Shown in pieces: positions 37,451 through 51,755 of a stretch of 64,000 bases of DNA. The stretch lies in the NCBI GenBank assembly GCA_012932295.1, contig JAAONU010000016.1, positions 17,327,530 to 17,391,529 on the forward strand, written 5' to 3'. The translations under genes and the position numbers were made by a program. Under the pieces are notes generated by a model. It saw only the letters and a list, made by a program, of their open reading frames with translations, was not told the DNA's origin and did no database searches. Each line of letters starts with the position of its first letter. Within the stretch, counting starts at the first letter, position 1. The stretch is from Cyclina sinensis (lineage: Eukaryota > Mollusca > Bivalvia > Venerida > Veneridae).

Positions 37451-38284
37451 ATTAAATCATTCTGTAAAAACAGGAATTTACAGGATCTTTTTTTATATAA
37501 AATAATTTTTTTTTTCAAGTCAGCCAGAAACGAGGACTGGGTACATATGTGTTATGAGGTATTGATGACACAACCTGTTGATAAACGTACACTGTAACTG
37601 TTCAACATCAAATCATTGCAGTCATTGCTGGATGTTTAATTCCATCTTTTCATACAACTGTTGATTTACGCTGGAATATTCTTTCGGTCTTAATAAATGG
37701 ATTGTCAAAAGAAGGAATTTCATCTTTTCTATTAGTTTTTGGCTGGAACAATTGAGTCAAATATCGTTACTTACAAAGATATCTTCCATCTCGTGTTCTC
37801 AATGTTTCTACATTCTTTGCACAGTAGTACATGACATGATAGTTTCTGAATAGAATAAAAGAATTCTTCATTTTCATATAAGGACTTTTAAGAGCTTTCT
37901 TTTTTAATCACATAGAATCAGTTCTAAATATATTGTATCACTTATAAAGTCATGTGATATTAAGGAAAATAAAAATATAAAAAACGCTAAACATTAAAAA
38001 AATGTTTGTATTGATTGTAAGATTAGTAATATCAGTATTTCTGGGACACTTCAAAACTCACACTGCATATGCGATTGTATAAAAAAGTTATGGCTTAACT
38101 CTAAGCATCTACAAATGCCTCCATAACCACTTCAAGTATCACCTTGTTTTTATATAACTGAATGAAATACTTTGATGTAATTTTGAAACGAAAAGTGTGG
38201 CTTCTCGATTTTTTTTCATCAGCTCCTTGGTCCTCCAAGTATGTAAAACCCAACAAATATTGAAAACTAGGGTTTGTTTTAAGT
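37451..38284. other. Unannotated 0.8 kb
   Basis: Nothing recognised. Confidence 0.35.
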
Positions 38285-38655
38285 CTCTAAGCGATGCTAT
38301 CATACAAATTCCTATAGCCTATTGTAATTATAAGGTCAATTATACAAACAGAATCTTAATTGTTCTTGCTTAGGACATTATATCTTGTAAAGCGCCTTTC
38401 AGATATTAGTGCACTAAAACATGATTACAAAACTGTCTGTCAACACGTCTTCATGAAACGATATTTGTACAAACAGAGAACAATATAGAATCATTTAGTC
38501 ATTATTGATTGCAATAAAAAAAGCTTTCTCCGACTGTTCAGCCCGAAAAGTTAGTGTGTAACTTTATCTTGTAAATTGCTGTTAATTTCTTTGAGTTTCT
38601 GTTCAAATACAATTTTCTGCTGCCAATACTGTAATTCTATATGCCATGCAATATT
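38285..38655 (+). repeat. Three-copy upstream segment, copy 3
   Basis: Near-identical to copy 1 for about 200 bp around 'ttgtaaagcgcctttcagat', less so at both sides. It lies about 1.2 kb upstream of the VMAT start codon. Confidence 0.85.
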
Positions 38656-39498
38656 GTGGCGTCCACACAAGAGCAGACTGATCATCTCAGATTTTACTTT
38701 GAATTCAATACATTATAAAGAAACCTTTGTCATATGTTCCTGAACAGAAAAAGGTTTCACTGATCTGCGATATATCTTACATTGTTGAGAAATGTCATCT
38801 AATAATGAATATGTGGGTTTGAAGATCATTGACATGCAACAACTAAACAAAATTCATATTTTCTTTCCATTTTCCCAGTACAAATTTAAAGTTATGTCAG
38901 TGTAAGATTATGTACAGATAATTCCTGATCCGAATTGTGCAAGAACTGAACCTTTTTTTTAAGGACTTTTTTCCCGTTCCTTTTGGTCAACTTACAGTTT
39001 TATTCACATGGTTATTAGTTTGTATACTTAAGTAAACTTTATCTTAGAGTTGAAGTAATAAACCAGATGTCCGCGGCAACAAGAACGATGACTTGACGTT
39101 GAAATTATTCCTTGTGCCACAAAGTTGGTCAACAGACAATTAGACTATCACTTGTACAAATCGCAATTTTAAATCAAAGTCCTTTTCATCTGGATTTTAT
39201 TGATTTCTTCCGCAAAAGTCCAAATTAAATCTATAGCTTCACAACTGTTTCAGAATTAAACTACTGTCGTATATGTTTTATCTTTGTATTGATCTGTTTC
39301 AATTGCATAAGCGTACATTGTTTCAGGTGTGTCAGATGTGTGTGTGTGCGTGCGTGCGTGTGTGTGTAAATTTTACTATCACATTTGTTGATAAATCATA
39401 ATTATTTTCTTGCAGTACCACATAAAGAACCACAATATAAAGTCTATATATTGATACAGTACCTTCAGTACATGTGATAATGTGTTTTTATTTTCCAG
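38656..39498. other. Region upstream of the VMAT start exon, with a (TG)n run
   Basis: A TG/CG dinucleotide run lies at 39337-39366. The stretch ends in 'tttttattttccag' (AG at 39497-39498), a strong acceptor. It is therefore read as the end of a 5'UTR intron rather than a promoter. Confidence 0.5.
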
Positions 39499-39851
39499 AC
39501 CAAGTCTTCATCAAATACTGCCAACTGTGATCACACCGGAAGTGGGACAGTTGGGATTGTCAATAAATGATGCTTTGGAGAAAATACCGAACAACATTCT
39601 CATTGGTGAAAATTTATTGAGAGATGTAATCACAAATTACGGAGTGGTTAGAAGGTGCTGAATATATAATAAAGTAATTTCTCAGAAGTGAAGAGTGTTA
39701 CAAATTGCAGAAGGATAAAAGAAGAAGAGTATTTTTATTAAAACAAGTGCGCTGTAGAATTATTATTCCGTGTGGAAATCTTTTGTGGAGATTAAATTTT
39801 GCAGTCGAGCTATTGTATCTTAGTTGAGTGTAGGGTAACAAAGTAAGGAAA
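39499..39851 (+). other. Probable VMAT 5'UTR portion of the first coding exon
   Basis: Lies between the acceptor at 39498 and the start codon. An in-frame TAG at 39831-39833 shows that the frame does not extend upstream. If the acceptor is used, at least one more non-coding exon lies upstream; the donor at 20953 is one candidate. Confidence 0.55.
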
Positions 39852-39990
39852 ATGACGTTTTTGGATGTTTCAACGAGCCATGTGAAAAAGGTGAAAGATT
39901 ATGTAGTGAGTTGTAGGGGATCACGGAAGCTCATATTGTTCATTGTGTTCATAGCAATCTTCCTCGATAACATGCTTCTGACGACAGTTG
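39852..39990 (+). CDS. Vmat: VMAT coding exon 1
   Basis: Residues 1-46 plus one base: the cytoplasmic N-terminus and TM1. The start context is 'aaaATGa', with an in-frame stop seven codons upstream. Donor 'acagttg' then gtgagt. Confidence 0.93.
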
Positions 39991-42900
39991 GTGAGTGGAT
40001 GCATCAGTATTTTATATTTTGTACAGATTTTTAAACACATTTTTACAAGTATAGACCAAGTAAGAACATGACAGCAGTTTTTGTAATCTAGAGTTTATAG
40101 AAGTAACGGGAATTGATGTGTTTGTCCGTATGTTTAATTTAGTTTTTATTGATAATACTGAAAGAAAAATTACTATTAAGCAGAATATCTAACAAAACAA
40201 ACTCCCTTGGCATTTTTAAAGACGTCTATAATGCTGAAATTGTTAAATCAAACAGAAAAAAACACACAAGTATAAAATCGGCAGATGTAACCTACACAAT
40301 ATAGATATTCACGGCGATAGTACGGCATTCAACTCATTTTGAAGTCAAATAAAGCGTCCGATGTCAAAAGCCGCAAGCAATTTTTTTCCAGTGTTCTGTA
40401 AATGAGCACGACCATAGTGTCCTAAGACAGATTCAGTCTGCTTAGAGGCACCATTGTTAAAAAGATCCAAGTCCATTATGACTTTAGAACGTCTATTTAC
40501 AACATTTTTTTAATATAGAAACTATCAAAGTACAGCAGAATTTGTCCTTTCTTTGAGTCAAAATATTAAATAATAGATAACTAATTAATAAACTTATTTA
40601 CAAAAGGCTGGTTTAGGCATTAAAATTATAGAATTGCATTCCGCGTAAAATGGTTTGAAGAATCTGTTTTTCCGTCCTAAAGTTAACTATTTCATCAGTT
40701 CAAAAAAATGCAGATAACAAAAATCGGTTACATAACTTCCATTTGCAAGACACGTTTTATCGGGAAAAAAACAGAGTAATAAATTCCCTATACAAGAGAC
40801 AATACGTTTCGACTTCTAATGGACAAAATATTATGCCCCTCTAATGCGTTTCGGATAACAAGATATTTGTCTGAATAGTGAGATGATAAATAAAGTTCTT
40901 ACAAAAAAGTGTATGGTGGGCAAGAACAGAGAAAACACGTTGAAAAAAATGTTATCCATTTTTATATATGCGCCTTTATTTCAAGTTATTCTTATTCAGT
41001 TTCAATATGAATGAAATAATGAAATGAAATAACGCGAGAATTTCTAGAGTTTTCTTTGTGTGAGTTTTAACGTTGTCAGAACTGCTTAATTTATTTAGGA
41101 AAAAAAGAAGCATAAGAAGGCATATGTTGTGGAACTCATAACCCATAGCACATTTTCAAGATTGGCACGAAACATTTGAACGTTCAGCTCTCCAGTAGTT
41201 GAAAAAGCATGTCGTCATAAAAGTATTCCCTTATTTCGATTCAAATTATTTTGTGGGGTATTTTGTCATTTTTTTGGTTGTAACCATCACAGATTTAAAT
41301 ACCGTATTCCACTTCACAAATAGCTGAGACAGATTGACAATTAAAGAGATTTTCTAAAACATAGCGGAAATATTACACCGGAAGGGAAATTAATAATTTA
41401 GTGGTGTGTTGCCAGTCATTAAACCTTATTGCAATATAACACTGCATAACTAAAATTGATGCAGCGTAATACACATTGCTTGCACTATAATTGAACTTGG
41501 AGTAAAGAAACATGCAATAAAACACATCAGCCGATGAAGTAATTGGTATTTCAAGCACTTAAGTGAGATAAAAAGACAGTAATAAAGCGAAAGTTTAATA
41601 AACTTGGACAAATTGATGATGACATTGTATTTGGCTATTTGAGGAAAGCCACCTATCAGGTCAAACACGCGATGCGCTCTAGAATACATTTCTACTGTTA
41701 GCATTTAATTTTTAGAAACTTGCATTCAAGAGAATGCACGCCGCTAATTTTAATATGTCTTAGTGTTTTCAGTAAATCTGTTGAAAAGAATACCGGAACT
41801 TGCTCAGTGACGTAAAATGCCTCTCCGTCGCCTCTTCGCTCCAAAATGAAGAATTTCTTTGCTTTTTCCCCGAAATGTGGCGAAGCAATAAAACGTCCAA
41901 TAACTGCCAATAGCTATCGTATTATTGCAGATTTACCAATAAATGTTATACAAAATCTGGTTATAGAAAACCAATAGTTTTTCATTGCTTGGTATAGTGT
42001 TGACGCTGTAAACCCTCTGTTATTGCACTTACAGGCTGTTAAACACATCGATTACAACTTCTGACTGGCATCAAACAACAATGATGGGAACTGTTTCATC
42101 AATGGACTAATTGAAAATAAATTCATTGATGTCGTCTTTGATTTTCTGTTAAATACATGACTGTGTTATGAGAAAATCTTGACAGAAGAAAAGGCACATC
42201 CATTAAAACCCCGACGAGGTTATTTTTCTCTAAATTTGGCTAAATATGTGACCGATATATCCCAGTGATATTACAATACTCAAAACGCATTGTTGTCTTG
42301 ATAAAACTAAAAATATTAAGTGAAAATAATTGAAAATAATCTATTATTTAAACATAAATTTTAGGTTCCATACTTACCTCGGCACCAATAACTAGTAACT
42401 AGAATGATAACGACGCCGATGACGACGATGATGATGATTTAAGAGATAAAGACGAAATGATGATAATATCAGTGTGATAATCATTAATGAGTGATGTTAA
42501 AGATAATGTTGATAACGATGATGATTACAATGATAAAGACGAAATAACGATATGATCATTAATGCTTGAGGACGACGACGACGACAATGATGATGATGAT
42601 GACGAAATGACGATGGTGTAAGTGTGATGGTGATAAATGTTTGATAAGATGAAAATGAGGATCATAACATGAATATGGTGATTATATAGACGACATTTTC
42701 ACTAATTGTAATTAGCAATTCTTGTGATAATGTATAAAGTATTTTTCCAAACTGCGTATAGTTGTCAGTACAAGAACTAGTAAAGTCTTTCATACAGAGC
42801 GAGTGTCAGAGGGAAATGTGATGGACGTTATTGTATTAAGTCAATGTAAATTGATAAACGAGGGTTGACCTAAAAGAACGCTTAATTAAGACAAAAGTAA

Positions 42901-45900
42901 TTTGAATTGTTTAATGTAATGTTTTAGGCAAATCGGCTTAAGGAAGCCCTGTGATGTTGTGCCGTTTAAGCATAGCTCGCTCGGATATTATATACGTAGA
43001 TCGGTTAAAAACTCTGCATACGAGGACAATTTCCTTGAAACCACTCGCAGTGCCACTCAGAACGAAGATCTGAAAGCTTTGTCTCTATTGATTCGCTTCC
43101 ACTTTTATAAAACAGCGTTCATGTAAGGTGGAAATGAATCTGTTTTGCACCATGGAACTTTAAAAGCCTGCCCGGTTTTATTAGGATTTTAAAGTGTTTA
43201 TTACCCCTTTTGTGTAGGAGTTGTTTCAGATCTTCCTTCCACTTGAATAGAGAGTCACAGTGGAAATCACTTCAGCAAAGAAAATCACATGCTTTAATAC
43301 AGGTCGAGATGTCGTAAAATCTTGTGAAACGGTTGATGCACAAATAACCATATTACAGAGTATTTGGTAATGTCTCCTTCTGGTGAAAACAGCTCTGTCT
43401 TAAGGATCTAGGCTAACCTTAAAAAGGCATGGCAAAGCATCTGAGTTGAATATGAAACGTTGAGGGTTTTTTTCTGTTACTTTTTAAACTGTCGGTAAAG
43501 ATATTTTCTCTACCCACCTATAACATTCTCAAATATACTCTGACAAAGAAAATACACGATTTTCCTTCTTGTTGTTATTCTAAAATAAATATAAAATAGT
43601 GTAGGTCTGGTAAAGTTTTACATCAACTTCAAGAACATTCTGTTAACGAAAGGGCACGGCTTAACACTAATTTACACCATTAAACAAACCTTTAGAAATC
43701 AGAGGAATCAAAAACGACCCACTCCTGTGCGCGTTTTGGGATTGGTAAATTCTGACATAAGAACAAAAGATCTGCCCCCACAGAAACAAATTCAACCAGC
43801 TGAACACATTTAAACAACAACTTAACATTTCCGCCCCCTTAGCCAGGCAATGGGGTATTTCTAAGTAATTAAAATCTGAACTGATATACAAATAGAATTC
43901 GAGAAGACGCCAGTAAAAGACATAAGAACATTAGTGCAGTGCCCATATTACTGTTTGTGAAAATATCTAAATGAGATAATAGGATTGCTAATCTATGTTT
44001 CCTTTAATAATGTCACAAGTAGGACTAATTTCGGAAGTCTTTTGCTATTTCAAGGTTTTATTGGGCTCGACATTGTCTGAGGTACATAAGATATCTAATT
44101 TGTTTGGAAGATGTATTTTGCTTTAAAATCTAAAAATATTTCCAAGTGTTTAAAAATTTCTGCTGTTATCTTGAATAAGGACAATCCTTAACCGTTGGAA
44201 TCTTACTTAACACATTGAGGCAGCGTTTATGATTGCAATCTGTAATATTTTGCAATTATGTTTCTTGTTATTTAATATCGGTGCTCGTGCATTTTTATAC
44301 ACCATCATGTCTTTAACATACACATCTTTGTACACATTGTCTGCATCATCAAAGTAAATGTTATTTAATAGGAGTATTATTTTTTCCCTTTTTTCCTTTT
44401 CCAGTGCCTATAGTACCAAATTTTATACTGAAACTTGAAAAAGAGTCCGAGCCGCCACAGAATCCTACCTTAGAAGCTTCCGAAATAAAATGTGAAAACA
44501 GAACTATATTCAGCGATGACCAAGCTAGTCACTTTAATTCTAGTTTACCACAAATAACCACACAAAGTCCGAAAGAGTGTAAAAAGGATATAAATGAGAC
44601 TGCTCTAGATATAATAAAGAAAAGGAAAAAAGAGGAAGAATATGCCGAGTATGGTGACGCCAATGTTAAAGCAGGAATTATGTTCGGGTCAAAGGCCCTT
44701 GTTCAGATGCTCTTCAATCCTTTTGTTGGACCGATTACAAACAGGTAAGGCTTTTTTAGGACCAGTGCTTAGTTGAAGATAGAATTGCTGACGAAGTGCC
44801 ATAGCTGGCCTCAGTGGTAGAGTGCCTTACTTGCAATTTATTGCAAAAATAAATATTCAATTTTGAATTTAATTGATGTGTATGATGTTTCCGTTAAATT
44901 TCCGTCATAGGAACTAATATCTGTTTATTTTGGATTTTTTTTTTCAAAATTAAAAGAAAACTTTAAAAGATAACGAAAACTAAATAACTCGTTGGTTTCG
45001 TAGAAAAATTAATGACCATGTTATGAAAATAAAATGGCATTAACTGTAATATTTTTCATAGATATAAACCCCATTTTTGTCTGCGTTGTGCTTCTACGTT
45101 ACATCACTACAGAGGAAATCATTTGAGAAAAACAAACGTCGTTCAGTAACGCTCATTGTGTACACCAGTTTCGTTGAACAAAATAATGCCACTTATACGT
45201 TACGTGTGGATTAAAATCTTTCCTGTACCTTAAGATTTCTAGTCTTATTCCAAACAACTTTCTAAAGAGATGTATGTTACATGTTTTTTTAACTTTATAA
45301 TTTTCTGTTAATCTGTTCTTGATTCTAACAATTATTTCAGCCTGGCGAGGATTTGGCACATATTCCCTAAAATGTTCTTTTCGCCATTTTCAATGACAGT
45401 GGAATTTTATAGACATTTTGAAATAATTTAATCAAACTAACTGGTATTTTTGAATATTATTTTTTGTGAAAATAATAATTGGAATGCCAATTATTCCGAA
45501 AATTAACAAAAAAAAATGAAAATATTGATACTATCGTTGTAGGATTGGATACACCATCCCAATGTTCACGGGATTTGTCATTATGATGACGTCTACAGTA
45601 AGTAAGTACAAGTGCCCGTCTTATATTCATGTTCTTATTATCACCCTGTATATAATTCTTCCTAGTTACGTGAGGAAAAGGCATTTCACATAAAAACTCA
45701 AGATGTTTACTTGTACACACGTGATACACCAGTTAAGTGTCTTTTTGTATCTGTCTCCGACATTTTCTTCAAGACATTACCAATCATTTTAACCTTTCTT
45801 GTAGATCGTTTTAAGACATGTTTGTATATTTCTCCAGGTCGTTATGGAAATTAAGTCCAGGCTTTCTCGATATACAAAGATTCGTGATATTTCAGCTTAA

Positions 45901-48900
45901 TTGTGATTGTGTTGATTTATATTCTATCAAGCCAGTTTCGAGGAAATTTCCTGAGTTTGCTTTTATATAGTTTCAAAACAGGATGACCTCAGAACATCAT
46001 CATCAAATAGAAAATAGTTCCTGATTAACCAAAATTACGCCTTTTATTCATTTTCCGACATGTGACATTCTGTTTCAGTTTTTGCTTTCGGAGAGACCTA
46101 TGCAGTTTTGTTCGTGGCCAGAGCGTTCCAGGGTATAGGGTCGGCGTGTTCAAGTGTCGCAGGTATGTATGACTAGTTACGTACGTAGTGCCTCAAACAC
46201 GACAATCGTAAATTTTGTAAAGCCAGGTATATTGCTAAATGAAGTTTTGTACATCTTTACAGCAGTAACAGCTGAAAGTTTAACAAAATAAATTTCATTG
46301 AAAAATCCTACATCGAATGCGCATGTGACGCATTCACTAAATAACTGGGTTATTCTACCTACACAAAGTTTCAAGTCTATGCAGTACTAAGGCAATTCCA
46401 GTAAAGCTTAAAGACATCTGTTGCAGTACCCATCATTGCATGTTTAACAAAACAGTTTTTGGTCCTTCGAACAAGCATAGTATTTGCTTTTTATTTTGTT
46501 TAAAGATTCTGTAGGTATATACTATATTTGGAAAGTTAATGGAACTAGAAATATAAAGGTCTAGATATTTGTATTTTGATCAGTTTATTCAAAACGTGCG
46601 TGGGAAAACACACTTGCGAAGATATAGCATTGACTCAAACGCAGGCACTGTGAAAGTGAAAATTTGCATCATGCCCTCTCTCCCATTCCAAGCCCACACA
46701 CCTGCGAAACACAAAATGATAAAAATTAATTGTAGCACTGGTCGGAACTATGGAAAGCAGTAACTGAATAAAGTCACACTTACCCTTCCATCCATTGCAG
46801 AAGTAAATGAGCTTAACTTGATAAATATAAGTAATGTTAGGTTATCACCTGAATCTGAAGTTAAGTTCTGATAGATTTTTCATTTACGTACACAGGTTTT
46901 CCCTTTTTAGGAACCATGCGTACTAAAAGCCACAACAAAGGTATAAAGACTGCTATAGCAGCCGGAAATTCAATACATGTTAATTAAAAAAATATTTCGC
47001 ATAACTTATATGTTCCCCGTTCTTCGTTAAGGATCTGTAAAGGTCATTCTAATATCTTTCTCTAACACAACCATCATTTGAATGGTTTGATAAACATATA
47101 CAATATTTATGTGTATATCTCTGCATGTCTGTTCATTTCTAATTTGTTTTCATATCATTTGACTTTTCTTTTCAAATAGATCACTTAGATACGCCAATAA
47201 ACGTCACCGTTAGATATGTTTGGTATGTCGTTCTTGTAAAGGTTTTGGATTCATTTACGAAAAGACTTTGGTCCCTGACACTGCTAAGCTTCTAAAATGG
47301 ACTAGTTTTTACTGTCCCGTTTATCATTAATAAGGGTATTGAATACTTATCGTGAATCGTGAAGACTATGGACAGACTGCCCGGGTGTGTAGGCTAATCT
47401 TGATCTTCATGGGTCGCGTTTATATTAAAAAACCAAAAAGTTGCCGCAAATGGGTAGAAGTTTAAAAACGTTGATTAGTAAATGCATTCGATAAAACTTA
47501 CATATGAGTATATTTTCCCGCCTTTAGGTATGGGGATGTTAGCTATGCGGTATACAGACGATGATGAAAGGGGGCGGGCTATGGGCATTGCCCTTGGAGG
47601 ACTGGCCCTCGGTGTCCTGGGTATGTATAAAAAGCGATATTTATAATATTCGCAACACAGAAATTGTAAAGATCTCGTGCTTTAAATAACTGTGTCAGTT
47701 TGGTTTTAAATAGGACGATACATTTAGATATATCAACCAAACGTCAAGCAATGTTTGCCACAAATGCCACTAATTAATGTTTGTCTGAAATTGTATATTC
47801 ACTTAATTCAGCTCTGGGAGACAAGAACATGCCAAATAAACTAAAATATATGTAAATTTAGTGCAAACTATTCTAATGTAGCGAGTTACAGCTGTAAATG
47901 ATTTCATTTGATAATGGTTGAACATTTTCCATTAACAGTCGGACCACCATTTGGAGGTATAATGTATCAGTTCGCAGGAAAAGAGGCGCCGTTCTTGATC
48001 CTGGCAGCATTGGCTCTGTTTGATGGTGGTAAGTTTACACTGTGTTATGAAAGTACAGATATGAAGAATTTAGCGTGGTCAAAGCGTCTGGTGTTTTCTG
48101 CATAAAACACGTTTTTTTTCCGTTATTCTAAATATAGGCATGAGTAAGTACTTCTGTTATACTCAAGTCTAGTAACAACCCCTCCCCGCTCCTCCCCTAT
48201 CCCCACCCTTGAAGAAAAAGGTATTAAAATGCATAGGCGTTAAGGAAGAAAGCTTCATTAATCTAAATCCTTAGAAAATGGCAATTGCCATTTGAAGTCT
48301 GTGCAGGAAAAAGACTAAATGTTTACAAATTCAGGTCCATTTCGTGTTTTAACACATTTTAAAGAAACAAGTTATTAGATTATGTAGTAAACTCTACGTG
48401 CTTTCTTGAAATCTTCTACTTGTATACTTAACAACCCCTGAGAGTCATTGAAGCTGCTTCTAAGCCAATATATTTTTCAGCATTACAGTTGTTTGTGCTA
48501 CAGCCGACCGTCCAGCCTGAGTCCCAGGAAGGCACGTCCTATATTACTCTGCTAAAAGATCCTTATATACTGATTGCAGCAGGTAAGAGGGTGTAGTTTG
48601 TCCTTGATAAGGTGTTGCAAAAACAGTGTCCTTATAGACTGACTGCAACAGGTAAAACTGCGTGGCCTGTTTTGATTAGGTGTGGTGTTGCAAGAACAGT
48701 ATATCCTGATATACTTTGGCATGTTAGGATGTGTGGTTTGGCCTTGGATAGTTGAAGTATTGCAAGAACAGTATATTCTTATATACTGTGGCATGTTAAG
48801 ATGTGTGGTTTGGTCTTGGATAGTTGAAGTATTGCAAGAACAGTATATCCTTATATACCGTGGCATGTTAGGATGTGTGGTGTGGCCTTGGATAGTTGAA

Positions 48901-51678
48901 GTATTGCAAGAACAGTATATCCTTATATACCGTGGCATATTAGGATGTGTGGTTTGGCCTTGGATAGTTGAAGTATTGGAAGAACAATATCCTTATATTC
49001 TGACTGTGGCAAGTCAGAATCTCTGGTTTGTGCTTTGTATGAATGAAAAATCATAGGTTTAACATATAATATAATATACACTTTACGAGGATGTTATGTA
49101 ACATAGGATTTTACATTTCTATTGGCATTTGATATATATAGTCTTAGCGTGGAAGGAAATGGGTAAATGTATTTTGGACTACGCTAAAATCGATTTATTT
49201 ATATTGAAGGTTCAATTACATTTGCTAACATGGGTATAGCCATGATGGAGCCGTCTTTACCAATCTGGATGAACAAAGTGATGGGCGCCGAGGAGTGGGA
49301 ACAAGGTATATCGTAGTTAAGCAAAAAATCAATATATTCTACCGCATCATTTTTCAATATGCAAACATTTTAGTTCATGCGTGTATAATACATGTAAAAA
49401 GATTTGGCGAGTGAATCTATTTCGGCTTATTGGTGCTTATAAAGTTTTTAATCCTGTTAAGTGCGGATTGGTGCAGAATTGCGCTTGTTTTTTTTATGCC
49501 GAGACACCAAATTTAGTCAGCGCGGGTATCATTGCAGTAGTATTGCTATGTTTGGTGTGTTAACATATCGGTATGTAACAATATTTCTGATTGTCCGTCA
49601 ACACACACTCATCTCCACGTCCGTTATTTCTTCAAGTCGCTAATTGATTTCATAACATAAAAAGAAAAAGAAGACAACATTTTCAAATAAAATAAACAAT
49701 TTCAATTCCTTTTTTTTTTTTTTTTTTTTTTTTTGGTGCCAGATAAAAACCTCTCTAACTTCATTTCAGCTAACATTGTATTCTGTCTTTCCACGATAGT
49801 AAACATACGTACATAAGCATAGTACAATGTATAAATATTCGAATTCGAAACTAAGTGTGCGCTGATGCAGTTCTTAGAATATACATGTCTTTTCATAATT
49901 AAAGAAAAAGAGCAATGACCAAATAACAACAGGAAATTTATTCGTAAACCATAATAAGATACAAGATTATCATGCCGGAGATGATATTCATAAATCATAG
50001 AAACAAAATGTGTGAACTGCTTTCCTGGTATCAGCCGTTTCCCAATAAATGCAATATTCCTGGACAATAGTTGCTTTGGTGATTTATTCTCAAGATCTCG
50101 TACTCTATACGTCTGTAAAAAAAAGCCTTTTAGTCACTCTCAAGAATTGACATTTATCAGTTCAAGTGGAAAGTTTATCACGTCGGGCATGCAGTTAAAT
50201 ATTTTTATTGCATTAAAAAACGGTTAAAACAAATTCTTCGCTAGAACTGAGTGTTTGTGAGTAATTGGAATCTTCTTTCATTCCGTGACAACCGTAGGTT
50301 AAGAATTTGCCATTAAAATAGACCTCCAAGTTTTCAAGTAATATACAGCCTTATTCTAAAGTTATAACTATAATAAGTACATTCTAAAAGCTGATACTCT
50401 ATCCCTTTTTGTTTCGTTTTACACTCACTGAAATGTGGGATTATTTTAGGTTTGGCGTTTTTGCCAGCCAGCATATCTTACTTGCTGGGAACCAATATAT
50501 TTGGGCCTGTAGCTTCAAAGATAGGGCGCTGGCTGTCCACCATGCTAGGAATGATTGTTATATCCATCTGTCTGTTTGTGGTAAGTAGGATCAGAAATGT
50601 ATATATATTATACGTCTCTGGTAGGATGTATTAGTTTTCACAATACTGGATATGTAATTTCTCTCTCCTGGCTTAAAACTGTGGTTCATTACCATGGCTA
50701 CTGTAACGGTCCATGACGTTTTCAGACTGCTTATTATCTCCCGCCGAAAAGGCGGCGGGGGATATGGTAATAGTCTCCATCCGTCCTTCCATCCCAAATT
50801 TTTGTCCAAAGCATAACTCGAAAAGTGTTTGGGGTATCAACTTGAAACCTTATAGGTGGATAGATTTCATTGAGGAGGAATGCAATACACAAGAAAGATA
50901 ACTCTTACAGTCATCATCTTTGAGTTATTGCCCTTTGTTATTTTTCATGAATAACTTTGTCCAGAGCATAACTCAAAATGTTTTGGTGGCATCAACTTGA
51001 AACTTCATAGGTGGATAGAGCTCATTGGGAAAGAGTGCAGTGCACAAGAATGATAACTCTACCCTTCATTTTTTTTTTATTAATTGCCCTTTGTAATTTT
51101 TCATGCATAATTTTTGTCCAGCATAATTCGAAATGTTTTGTGGTATTTACTTGAAACTTCATAGGTGGATAGACCTTATTGGGAAAAAGTGTGGTACACA
51201 AGAATGATAACTCTACCCTTCATAATTTTTGAGTTATTGCCCTTGTTATTTTTCATGCATAATTTTTGTCTGGGGCATAACACAAAAAGTATTTGAGATA
51301 TCAGCTTGAAACTTCATACTTGTGATACAACTATTGTTCTAAATGTTAAACAGACATTTGACATCAGTTATGTTTGAGACAAAATTAGATCCACCGAGAA
51401 CCTTGTGATTGTAGTTAATTTGCATTTAGTTGATGTGTCATCAAGTTAGTGACACCATTAGTGACACCTAGTGACACCATTAGTCACACCATTTGGGTTT
51501 CCTGCAGATATTGGTTTGTATTAATTTGTTTGAATAATACAAATGTTTGTTAGAAGTGAAGTTGTAATTTATATGTAAATATTGTCATTATACAATATGG
51601 GTTTCCTGCAGATGTGCAGATATTGATTTGTATTTATTTGTTTGAATAATAGGAATGTTTGTTAGAAGTATAGTTGTA

Positions 51679-51755
<77 letters not shown>

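Noticed and set aside
44404..44748. Stand-alone 114-codon gene starting at 44404
   Set aside because: The apparent ATG-type start (alternative codon) coincides with the acceptor; it is VMAT exon 2, ending at 44744.
48552..49056. Overlapping frames of 124-128 codons on both strands
   Set aside because: Both result from a roughly 72-bp (multiple of three) minisatellite in VMAT intron 7; internal peptide repetition matches the DNA period.
49702..50067. 121-codon minus-strand frame ending in poly-Lys
   Set aside because: Its end is a poly(T) tract and it lies fully inside a well-defined VMAT intron.
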